The notes under the pieces were generated by a model that worked only from the letters and a program-made list of their open reading frames with translations, was not told the DNA's origin and did no database searches. A program made the position numbers and the translations under genes. From an uncultured Clostridium sp. (GTDB taxonomy: Bacteria; Bacillota; Clostridia; Peptostreptococcales; Peptostreptococcaceae), in the NCBI GenBank assembly GCA_900550335.1, contig URRU01000083.1:1-7398 (forward strand): DNA of 7,398 nucleotides, read 5' to 3'. The number at the start of each line of letters is the position of its first letter. Position 1 is the stretch's first letter. Of this stretch, positions 1 to 7,200 are shown piece after piece.

Positions 1-1041
1 AAAGAATTCCAGGAAGAATTTTTATCTAATTTAAGAGAAGTTACTGATATAGCTGATATAGACTATGTAGTAGTTCATCACACTGAACCAGACCACGCAG
101 GAAGTCTTAAAGCTTTACTTGATTTAAACCCTAATATAGAAGTTTATTGTACTAGAGCAGCTAAGCTTTACCTAGATAGCCAGATAAACAGAGACTTCAA
201 ATGCCACGTTGTAGCTGACGGAGAAACTCTTAACATAGGTAAAAGAACTCTTACTTTCATACATGCACCATTCCTACATTGGGTAGATACAATGTTCACT
301 TATGATGAATACGACAAAGTTCTTTTCACTTGTGATGCTTTTGGTTCTCATTATGCATGCGTTCATTTAGATGATATAGTTCATGCTGATTATCATAAAG
401 CTAATAAATTATACTACGATTGCATAGTAAAACCATTTGCTAAACATGTTTTAACTGCTTTAGATAAAGTTAAATCACTTAACCTAGACTTCGATACAAT
501 ACTAACTTCTCATGGTCCAATATTAGACAGAAATCTAGGACATATAATAGCAATGTACACTAAATGGTCTAAAGATGCAGTTGCTGCAACTAAAAAAGAT
601 AGAGTTTGTATATTCTACCTATCAGCTTACGGAAATACTTTAGCTATGTCTAAAGAAATAGCTAAAGGACTTGAATCAGAAGGTATGGAAGTTGAATTAT
701 TCGACTTAGAAACAACTCCTCTTGATAAAGTTCATGATGAGTTAATATCTTCTAAAGGTGTTATGCTTGGATCTCCAACAATAAACAAAACTATGGTTAA
801 ACCTATGTGGGACTTCTTCTCAATAGTTGACCCAGTTGCTAATGCTGGTAAATTCGCTGCAGTATTCGGTTCTTATGGATGGAGTGGTGAAGGTTTAGCT
901 ATAGCTCATGCAAATGCTAAAGCTGTAGGATTTAAAACTCCTTTAGATCCACTTAAAAAGAAATTCTTCCCATCAGAAGAAACATTTGAAGATTGCTTCG
1001 AATTCGGTGCAAACTTTGCTAAGAATATAAGAATATTATAA
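1..1041 (+). CDS. fprA: Class A flavodiiron protein (A-type flavoprotein), 5'-partial
   Basis: The reading frame is open from base 1 to TAA at 1039-1041 (346 residues visible), so the start lies outside the window. The ATG at 292 is internal: conserved residues lie before it. Family role: cytoplasmic reduction of O2 to water and/or NO to N2O at a diiron centre, with electrons passed through FMN, usually from rubredoxin. Visible metal ligands, numbered from the first visible codon, are H27, E29, D31 and H32 (HTEPDH), H93 (LHWVD), D112 and H171 (SHGP). Their spacing fits the metallo-beta-lactamase-like domain. A flavodoxin domain follows from about residue 201, with FMN-loop SAYGNT (208-213), GSPT (257-260) and GSYGWSGEG (290-298). 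It ends without a fused rubredoxin, hence class A. About 50 N-terminal residues are missing compared with the usual ~400. Codon use is richer in TTC, GAC, TAC and AAC than in the neighbouring operon, suggesting high expression (inference). O2 versus NO preference cannot be read from sequence. Confidence 0.95.
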   Translation, partial: KEFQEEFLSNLREVTDIADIDYVVVHHTEPDHAGSLKALLDLNPNIEVYCTRAAKLYLDSQINRDFKCHVVADGETLNIGKRTLTFIHAPFLHWVDTMFTYDEYDKVLFTCDAFGSHYACVHLDDIVHADYHKANKLYYDCIVKPFAKHVLTALDKVKSLNLDFDTILTSHGPILDRNLGHIIAMYTKWSKDAVAATKKDRVCIFYLSAYGNTLAMSKEIAKGLESEGMEVELFDLETTPLDKVHDELISSKGVMLGSPTINKTMVKPMWDFFSIVDPVANAGKFAAVFGSYGWSGEGLAIAHANAKAVGFKTPLDPLKKKFFPSEETFEDCFEFGANFAKNIRIL

Positions 1042-1057
1042 GAATATATTTTTCAAT

Positions 1058-1095
1058 AAAAAAAGATGTCTCTAAAAATCGAGACATCTTTTTTT
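1058..1095. terminator. Bidirectional intrinsic terminator between fprA and rodA
   Basis: A perfect 15-bp inverted repeat: left arm 1058-1072 (seven A then GATGTCTC), 8-nt loop 1073-1080, right arm 1081-1095 (GAGACATC then seven T). The GC-containing 8-bp core is flanked by A-tract and T-tract, so transcripts from either strand make a hairpin followed by a U-run. It starts 16 bp after the fprA stop and 2 bp after the rodA stop, exactly where two convergent units must end. Confidence 0.93.
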
Positions 1096-1097
1096 AT

Positions 1098-2231
1098 TTA
1101 ACTAAAGTTTATTTTCTTTCTTCTCATATATACATTCATAACAAGTCCAAGGTTTGCCATAGATGTAAGCATCGAACTTCCTCCATAACTTACAAACGGC
1201 AAGGTTACTCCGGTTACCGGTATAACAGCAACTGTCATATCTATATTCTGTATAATCTGATAACCAAACATTCCAAGAACTCCAATTACAATTAGGGTTC
1301 CATAGAAATCCCTCGCTTGTTGAGCAGCATAAATTAGTCTAAATATAAATGCTATATACAGACCTATTAAGAATACCATTCCTATAACACCAAGCTCTTC
1401 ACCTACAACTGCAAATATAAAATCTGAGTCCTGTACTGGTAAGAAATCTTCCTGGTTCTGACTTCCTTGATAAAGTCCTTTACCAGTTATACCACCTGAA
1501 CCTATTGCAATAAGCGACTGCATTACTTGATAGTTACCCTTAAGCGTTATATCTTCTGGATGAAGGAATGCTTCTATTCTTTGTTTCTGATGGTCTGCCA
1601 TAAGCATATACATAATAGGCATAAGAGCCACAACTATAATAATCGTTCTTCTTATAATTTTTCCATCTAATCCTGCTGTAAATACCATAGCTGCAATTAT
1701 ACACATGAAAACTAATGCAGTTCCAAGGTCTGGCTGAGCTAATAGTAGTCCTAAAAATGGTATAGCATATATAATTAAAGGCATTATATCCTTTATAGTT
1801 CTAAGTCTATCTCTCTTAGATTCGACTATTTTAGCATAACTCAATATAAATGTTAATTTTACTATTTCAGAGGTCTGAAGGTCTAATGGTCCTAAATTTA
1901 ACCAAGATCTAGCTCCTCCTCTTTCTGCTCCTATACCTGGTATAAGAACTACAGCAAGAAGTATTATACTTATAAGGTATAACTCCTTATAGTACTTACC
2001 TATAAGTGTGTAGTCCACAAGTAATATTAAACATATCACCATAGCACCTAGCCCAAAAGCTGCACACTGTTTTCCTAACTGGAATATCGCTTTAGTTGTA
2101 TTTGCATTTGAGTTTAAATGAGTAGCACTACTCAATATAACAAGTCCAAAACCAAATATAGTAAGAACTATAGCGATTAATTTCCAGTCTAATTGTTTAA
2201 TCAATTTTAAACTTGATCTGTAATTTACCAA
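1098..2231 (-). CDS. rodA: RodA, SEDS-family peptidoglycan glycosyltransferase
   Basis: 377-residue polytopic membrane protein of the FtsW/RodA/SpoVE (SEDS) family, about ten hydrophobic segments. The family polymerises lipid II into glycan strands with a class B PBP partner. Visible family marks: GGARSWLNLG around W110, AQPDLGTAL at 166-173, the extracellular LPVQDSDFIFAVVGEELG at 264-281 with the probable catalytic acid D270, and the C-terminal signature PVTGVTLPFVSYGGSSM at 338-354. FtsW and SpoVE look similar; RodA is preferred because the gene shares an apparent operon with an elongation-type PBP2. The start is TTG (2229-2231); no ATG lies near the required N-terminus. Upstream, AAGGA (2242-2246, 10-nt spacing) and GGTGA (2236-2240, 4-nt spacing) are candidate ribosome binding sites, neither ideally spaced. 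It is the last gene of the unit, 53 bp after minE and immediately before the terminator. Confidence 0.95.
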   Translation of the reverse strand: MVNYRSSLKLIKQLDWKLIAIVLTIFGFGLVILSSATHLNSNANTTKAIFQLGKQCAAFGLGAMVICLILLVDYTLIGKYYKELYLISIILLAVVLIPGIGAERGGARSWLNLGPLDLQTSEIVKLTFILSYAKIVESKRDRLRTIKDIMPLIIYAIPFLGLLLAQPDLGTALVFMCIIAAMVFTAGLDGKIIRRTIIIVVALMPIMYMLMADHQKQRIEAFLHPEDITLKGNYQVMQSLIAIGSGGITGKGLYQGSQNQEDFLPVQDSDFIFAVVGEELGVIGMVFLIGLYIAFIFRLIYAAQQARDFYGTLIVIGVLGMFGYQIIQNIDMTVAVIPVTGVTLPFVSYGGSSMLTSMANLGLVMNVYMRRKKINFS

Positions 2232-2284
2232 AAAATCACCGTCCTTTTAATTTAAGCTTATGACTTAAACTAAGACCTGATTGT
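2232..2284 (-). promoter_or_regulatory. minE-rodA spacer with AT-rich hairpin and rodA ribosome binding region
   Basis: The longest gap between coding regions of the operon. It contains an inverted repeat, 2248-2256 against 2264-2272, giving a 9-bp stem (one G-U on the minus-strand RNA) with a 7-nt loop. This is followed toward rodA by AAGGACGGTGA and the TTG start. There is no U-run after the hairpin, so it is not a terminator. An effect on RNA processing or on rodA translation is possible but only inferred; a stem this short and AT-rich could be chance. Confidence 0.4.
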
Positions 2285-2566
2285 TTATTTTCTTCCTTTT
2301 AAAGCTTTTAAAGGAATATTTGCTACAAGTGCTGATACCGGTTTATCTGTATCCTCACCTCTACATTTCGACATTTTTATTTCAAGTCCGTCTTTGTCTA
2401 TTTCAGCATATTTAGATATAACCTCAATTATATCTTGCTGTATTAATTCTATAAGCTCTGGTGAACAGTCCACTCTATCGTGAACTAATACAAGTTTTAG
2501 CCTTTCCTTAGCTATATTTTTACTTGATTTTTTATCATTTGAGAAACTTTTAAATATATCGAACAC
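2285..2566 (-). CDS. minE: MinE, cell division topological specificity factor
   Basis: 93 residues, normal for MinE (about 85-95). MinE stimulates MinD ATPase at the membrane and drives its release, so that the MinCD inhibitor is kept from midcell. Visible parts: an amphipathic N-terminal membrane-targeting segment MFDIFKSFS (1-9); the MinD-binding helix/strand region AKERLKLVLVHDRVD (19-33), closely matching the family AKERL motif; then the topological specificity/dimer domain, with helix 35-53 and strands near LEIKMSK (61-67) and SALVANIPL (78-86). The start codon is GTG at 2564-2566, preceded by AAGGGGGG (2575-2582) at 8-nt spacing, which decides it. It lies 23 bp after minD. The C-terminus LKALKG is encoded by a 9-bp tandem repeat (2296-2313). 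Confidence 0.95.
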   Translation of the reverse strand: MFDIFKSFSNDKKSSKNIAKERLKLVLVHDRVDCSPELIELIQQDIIEVISKYAEIDKDGLEIKMSKCRGEDTDKPVSALVANIPLKALKGRK

Positions 2567-2574
2567 TAATTATT

Positions 2575-2582
2575 CCCCCCTT
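2575..2582 (-). promoter_or_regulatory. Ribosome binding site of minE (GTG start)
   Basis: Minus-strand AAGGGGGG lies 8 nt before the GTG at 2564-2566. It supports the non-ATG start, which also gives the membrane-targeting N-terminus MFDIFK expected for MinE. Confidence 0.8.
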
Positions 2583-2589
2583 ACACTAA

Positions 2590-3381
2590 TTACTTAGAAA
2601 AAACTTTTTTTAATTTTTGTAAGAAGGTTTCTTCTACTCTTAAATCTAATAGAGGTACGTCTTCTCCCATTATTCTAGCTGCAATATTTTTATAAGCTTG
2701 ACCAGCTTTTGATTTTGGATTCATTATAGCTGCCTCACCTCTATTTGTAGAGATTATTACAGCTTCATCATCTGGGATTATACCTATTAACTCAATCCGA
2801 AGAATTTCAATTATGTCTTCTTTTCCTAGCATATCTCCACGTTCCACCATATCGTATCTAACTCTGTTTATAGCTAGTTTTACATCTGTTATTTCATTAG
2901 CTTCTAGTAATCCTATTATTCTATCAGCATCTCTAACAGCTGATACTTCTGGATTAGTTATTACTATTGCTCTATCTGCTCCAGCTATTGCATTTTTAAA
3001 TCCTCTTTCTATTCCCGCTGGGCAGTCTATTAATATATAATCAAAACTTTCTTTAAGCTGACTACATAACTCTTTCATCTGTTCTGGAGAAATAGCATCT
3101 TTGTCTCTAGTCTGTGCCGCTGGAATTAGATATAGATTTTCGAATCTTTTGTCTTTTATTAATGCCTGTTTTAATTTACATGCACCTTCAACTACATCTA
3201 CTATGTCGTAAACTATTCTATTTTCAAGTCCCATTACAACATCTAGATTTCTAAGCCCAATATCTGCATCTAAAACTACAGTTCTTTTTCCTCTAAGGCT
3301 TAATGCAGTTCCCACATTTGCAACTGTTGTTGTTTTTCCAACTCCACCTTTACCTGAAGTTATAACTATTACTTCTCCCAT
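2590..3381 (-). CDS. minD: MinD, septum-site-determining ATPase
   Basis: 263 residues, the usual MinD length. It is a ParA/MinD-type deviant Walker ATPase that dimerises with ATP, binds the membrane and recruits MinC (FtsZ inhibitor) or MinE. Visible motifs: deviant Walker A GKGGVGKT at 10-17 with signature lysine K11 and catalytic-loop K16; switch I DADIGLRNLD at 38-47; Walker B/switch II LIDCPAGIERG at 117-127 (most relatives have Ser or Thr where C120 stands). The C-terminal amphipathic membrane-targeting helix is ETFLQKLKKVFSK (251-263). The ATG at 3379-3381 has a strong ribosome binding site, AGAGGTG (3388-3394), 6 nt upstream. It follows minC by 22 bp and precedes minE by 23 bp. MinD identity over other ParA proteins is secured by the MTS and its position between minC and minE. 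Confidence 0.97.
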   Translation of the reverse strand: MGEVIVITSGKGGVGKTTTVANVGTALSLRGKRTVVLDADIGLRNLDVVMGLENRIVYDIVDVVEGACKLKQALIKDKRFENLYLIPAAQTRDKDAISPEQMKELCSQLKESFDYILIDCPAGIERGFKNAIAGADRAIVITNPEVSAVRDADRIIGLLEANEITDVKLAINRVRYDMVERGDMLGKEDIIEILRIELIGIIPDDEAVIISTNRGEAAIMNPKSKAGQAYKNIAARIMGEDVPLLDLRVEETFLQKLKKVFSK

Positions 3382-3403
3382 TTAATTCACCTCTAAACAA
3401 TTT

Positions 3404-4231
3404 TTATTTACCTATTTGTGTTTCAATCATAATCATATTTTCTGAAATAAATGCTATTTCAGATTCTATATTTTCAGTAATTTCTTCTTCCTGTTCATAC
3501 TCTTCTGGTGCCTCTGCAATTATATCTGCTATTTGAAGTATAGTTGGCTTAAGGTTTTTAGCAGCTATATATGAGTTTTTATCTCCCTCTGAACCTGCAT
3601 GTACAAATCCAAAAAGATTTCCAAATACAACAACATTTCCCCTCGCTACTGCTTTTGATCCAACACACATATCACCCATAATAAGTATATCTTTTCCTGA
3701 AACCACCTTTGAACCAGGATTCATATCAGTCATCACAACTATATTTCCATTTGATTCAATAAAATCTCCTGATCTCATTTTTGAGATATATTTTGTCTTA
3801 TCAGTACATTCTTCCGATTTATCTTCTGAAACAACAACTTCTTCTTTTGAGTTTTTAATTTCAACAACCTCTTCTTTTTTACAATCTTCGTCCTTTTTAA
3901 TGTGTTTTCCTTCTATTTTTTCCTCTTTTTTCTCTAATTTATCAATATTACTATTTTTTTTAGGAGAAATCTTCTTTTTATCCTCTTCTTTAAAAAACTC
4001 TATATTGAATTTAGAGGAAATAAGTTCTTTTAGTTTGTTTTTATTTTCTTCACTTAAAAAATCCGAATCTATTTTGTAAATTCTAGCTCCATTGAAAAAC
4101 GATTTAGATGATTCAATTTTTGATACTATTGCATTAGCAATAGTATCAAAATCTTTTTCATCATTTAAATCTATTATTATCCCTTCTTTACTTCCCTTAA
4201 ATTCTATTTTTTCATATTCTGAATTCTTCAA
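3404..4231 (-). CDS. minC: MinC, septum-site-determining inhibitor of FtsZ
   Basis: 275 residues, longer than E. coli MinC (231) because of its linker. With MinD it blocks Z-ring assembly at unwanted sites. Parts: N-terminal FtsZ-inhibiting domain about 1-80, opening with IEFKGSKEGIIIDL (9-22); a Lys/Glu-rich low-complexity linker about 81-149; and a C-terminal right-handed beta-helix dimerisation/MinD-binding domain about 150-275, with repeated turns (GNIVVMTDMNPGSKVVSG, DILIMGDMCVGSKAVARG, NVVVFGNLFGFVHAGSEG), then IAAKNLKP and a terminal EIAFISENMIMIE. The MinD-contact motif, RSGQ in most relatives, reads RSGD (153-156). The start is TTG (4229-4231), chosen because GGAGGA lies 9 nt upstream and there is no in-frame ATG before the conserved domain. 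A perfect 15-bp inverted repeat lies within codons 27-38. It begins 41 bp after mrdA. Confidence 0.93.
   Translation of the reverse strand: MKNSEYEKIEFKGSKEGIIIDLNDEKDFDTIANAIVSKIESSKSFFNGARIYKIDSDFLSEENKNKLKELISSKFNIEFFKEEDKKKISPKKNSNIDKLEKKEEKIEGKHIKKDEDCKKEEVVEIKNSKEEVVVSEDKSEECTDKTKYISKMRSGDFIESNGNIVVMTDMNPGSKVVSGKDILIMGDMCVGSKAVARGNVVVFGNLFGFVHAGSEGDKNSYIAAKNLKPTILQIADIIAEAPEEYEQEEEITENIESEIAFISENMIMIETQIGK
3441..3463. repeat. 9-bp inverted repeat near the 3' end of minC
   Basis: TCTGAAATA (3441-3449) pairs perfectly with TATTTCAGA (3455-3463) across a 5-nt loop, in codons about 257-264 of minC. Stems of this length can arise by chance in AT-rich DNA, so only the structure is claimed, not a role. 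Confidence 0.45.
4118..4151. repeat. Perfect 15-bp inverted repeat with 4-nt loop inside minC
   Basis: The plus-strand left arm 4118-4132 (TTTTGATACTATTGC) is fully complementary to the right arm 4137-4151 (GCAATAGTATCAAAA), with loop ATTA at 4133-4136. It lies in the minC coding sequence and encodes F28 to K38. In mRNA it would form a stable hairpin about 80 nt after the start codon. It is not followed by a U-run in the direction of transcription, so it is not an intrinsic terminator. Function is unknown. Confidence 0.85.
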
Positions 4232-4240
4232 AACAATCCA

Positions 4241-4246
4241 TCCTCC
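4241..4246 (-). promoter_or_regulatory. Ribosome binding site of minC (TTG start)
   Basis: Minus-strand GGAGGA, a near-perfect Shine-Dalgarno, 9 nt before the TTG at 4229-4231. The nearby ATG directly after it is out of frame and stops after nine codons, so the site supports the TTG. Confidence 0.8.
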
Positions 4247-4272
4247 AAAATATGCATTCTTAATCCGGAAAA

Positions 4273-7200
4273 TTAATTTCTAGGTTTTACACCGTAATTT
4301 ACCTGTTTTTCAGATTCTTCCTGCGCTTTTTTCTCTTGATACTGCTTTTCTTGTTCTTTAGTCATATTTTTCTTCTGTTCTTCTGTAAGCTGACCATTAT
4401 TGTCTAAAAGACCAAAATATTGACCTAAAACCTCTCTTACAGGGAACATAGAATAAATACTACTATCTCCCTGAGGTATAACACATACTACCGCTATTTC
4501 TGGGTTATCTGCTGGAGCAAATGCAACACTCCATGTAAATGTACCATAATCATCTTTGAATCTATCTATCTGTTCATCAGTTAAATCAGTTTTTAACTCT
4601 TTCATAGCTTTTCTTAAGTACTGTGCATTAACTTTATCTGTATTTTCAAGTTTAACTTCTATTTTTCCAGCAAGCTGTTTTTCAATATCTTCTTTTTCTT
4701 CATCAGTAAGAGATTCATCTTTTAATTTTTCTTTTAATTCTTTTCTCTTAGCTTCAGATAATTCTCTTTCTTTTTTAGCTTTTAATTGATTAGCTAATTT
4801 TTCAGCCTTTTTAATATCAATACCATAAGAAGATGCATGAGATTTTAGATATTGATACTCATTAGCTGTAGGTATTTTACCTGTCATTTCGGCTGATCCT
4901 GTTTTTGCAGCAACTGGTATTGGGAAGCTAGACATTACTTTAGCACCTGTACCTTTTGTTGCAACAAGCTTCATACCTTTAGTCAATTCTTTTAATGACT
5001 CTGGGTTTTTAAAGTTTATTTTTTCTTTTTTATTTTCATCTACAGTAACTGAACTATAGTCACTAGACACTATTTTATCTACTACAGAAATATCTACTAA
5101 GTATCCGCCGTTTGCTATTGCGGCTACATATCTTGCTACCTGTGCAGGAGTATATGCATTTTCCCCCTGTCCGATACTAAGGTTGAATGTATCCCCTGTT
5201 CCCCACTGTGCTGAGTTGAAGTAACTATATACAACTAAGTCCGCTATTGGTTCAATCTGATCTTCTTTTACCTTTAGCTCTTTTAATCTTTTCATTGCTT
5301 CTACTCTGCCTGGAGTTTCTTTTTCTGCTGCCCAGCTAACTATTTCATCTATTCTTTTTTCATATTCTTCTCTATTTTTTGCTCTAGTTATATCTGAGAA
5401 TGAATTAGCCATTTTTTTATCTATGTCTGATCTTAGCATACTCTGAACTGCTTTTAATTTATCCTCAGTATTAGGAACTTTACCTGCACTTTCGCCGATT
5501 TCATCGTCTAGACCAACTTTTTTATCGAAACCGAACATTTTTGCATATTTTAGTATTTTTTCAGCTCCCATATCTATACCTAAATCTTTATTAAGCATCC
5601 AGTTTTTACCAGTACCTAATGTAAAGAAGTATATATTACAAGATTCCTGTATTGCCTTGTATAAATTTGTCCGTCCGTGATTTCCACGACCGTGGTTCCA
5701 AACGTAGTCCCCAAATGTCTTAGCTCCAAATTTTATAACCCCTGGGTCATTGATTGTGTAGTTAGGATTTAACCCACTTTCAAGTGCTGCCATACCAGTT
5801 ACCATTTTAAATGCAGAACCTGGCTGGAATGCCCCATGTGTAGCTAAGTTTATAAGTGCATTTGGTGCCAATGTATCATTTTGATTTTCTGGCTGTAATG
5901 CCTTATAATCTTCTTCACTAATTCCATTTGCAAATTTATTAGGATCAAAATCAGGATAACTTGCCATTGCTAATGTATCTCCTGTTTTTACATCTATTGC
6001 AATTATAGCTCCTGATTTAGCTTTTGGAACCGCAGAAGCACTTACATCTCCAAGTTTACTCTTTAGAGTTGCCCCAGATTGAGCTTTTTTAACTACTTGA
6101 GTTAATGCTTCTTGTGCTACTTTCTGTAATTCTAAATCAAAGCTTAAATAAACAGTATCTCCAGATACTGGTTCTTTTGAATCTATTTCACCACTTATAC
6201 GACCAAAAGCATCTACCTGTACCTGTTTATAACCATCTTCTCCTTTTAACTGATTCTCGTAGTACTTCTCTATTCCTGATAAACCTACCATATCATCTTT
6301 ATTATATCCTTTTTCAAGATATTCATCGACTTTTACTGAAGATATTTTACCTAAATATCCAAGTACATGAGAAGCCAATTCTTTATTAGGATAATATCTT
6401 ACTGGCTGTGAATCTACACTTACACCAGGTAAGTTTATAGAATTTTCTTCTATCTGTGCTATTGTATTTTCTTTTACATTTTTTGCTACTGTTACAGGAC
6501 TATACTGTGAATATCCTTGAGACTTAACTAAATCTTTTACAAGCATTATTTTTCTAGCCTCTGTATCACTAAGTCCTTTATCGATATTTAATTTTTCATT
6601 ATTTCTTAATGATAAAAATGCTTCTCTTGCAGTAGCTGTTTTATCAATATCGTATGACTCTAACCAGTCGTACTTATCCCTTTGAGCTGTAAATAACCAC
6701 TTACTAACTAGTATCGGTGGATAATATCCCTTTTCATTTAATTTTGACTGTAAATCAACTGGATCTAATTCTCTATCTTTTGAGTCTAAAGTCCTATTTG
6801 CAATTAAATCATCTACTATTTTGTAGAAAGTTTGCTTAGCATTATATTTAAGAGGAATCCTATTTTCTTTTTTGTAATCATTTATTTCTTTATCATAAGT
6901 ATAGAAATATTTCCCATGTTCTACATATATTGGGAATTCATCTATATATTCCTCTCCATTTTTTTCAAGAAGATTTATAAGCTTTAATGCTATTTCATTT
7001 GAGCTAGTGTTTGAATCTTCATCTTTATCTTGCTTATTTAAACTATCCCCAGATATTTTAACCGCAAATTGATTTTTATTTCCCGCAAGAAGTCTTCCAT
7101 ATCTATCTCTTATTTCACCTCTTGGTGCTTCTATAGTAAGATTTTTATATGTTTTATTCTGTGCAAGTTCTGTATAATGCTGATACTTTACAGTAGTAAG

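Noticed and set aside
292..1041. ATG at 292 as the start of the flavodiiron gene
   Set aside because: The frame is open back to base 1 and the upstream part encodes the essential HTEPDH and LHW metal-binding motifs, so the gene begins before the window.
1971..1991. 7-bp inverted repeat TATAAGG/CCTTATA inside rodA
   Set aside because: Short and AT-rich; stems of this size are expected by chance.
2232..2284. Terminator or separate promoter between minE and rodA
   Set aside because: The hairpin at 2248-2272 has no following U-run, and I could not find a convincing -35/-10 pair in the gap.
2414..2435. 8-bp inverted repeat AGATATAA/TTATATCT inside minE
   Set aside because: AT-only apart from one G-C pair, no U-run, chance-level length.
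2813..3040. Plus-strand open frame antisense to minD
   Set aside because: Lies fully within the clearly conserved minD; low-complexity hydrophobic/Ser-rich translation with no recognisable motif.
4092..4283. Plus-strand open frame antisense to the start of minC
   Set aside because: Shadow of minC; no ribosome binding site or motif seen.
4556..4789. Plus-strand open frame antisense to the PBP2 insertion
   Set aside because: The Ser/Phe-rich translation is what the reverse complement of a Lys/Glu-rich coding stretch gives.
6105..6389. Plus-strand open frame antisense to mrdA
   Set aside because: Leu-rich shadow frame within conserved PBP2 sequence, with no supporting signal.
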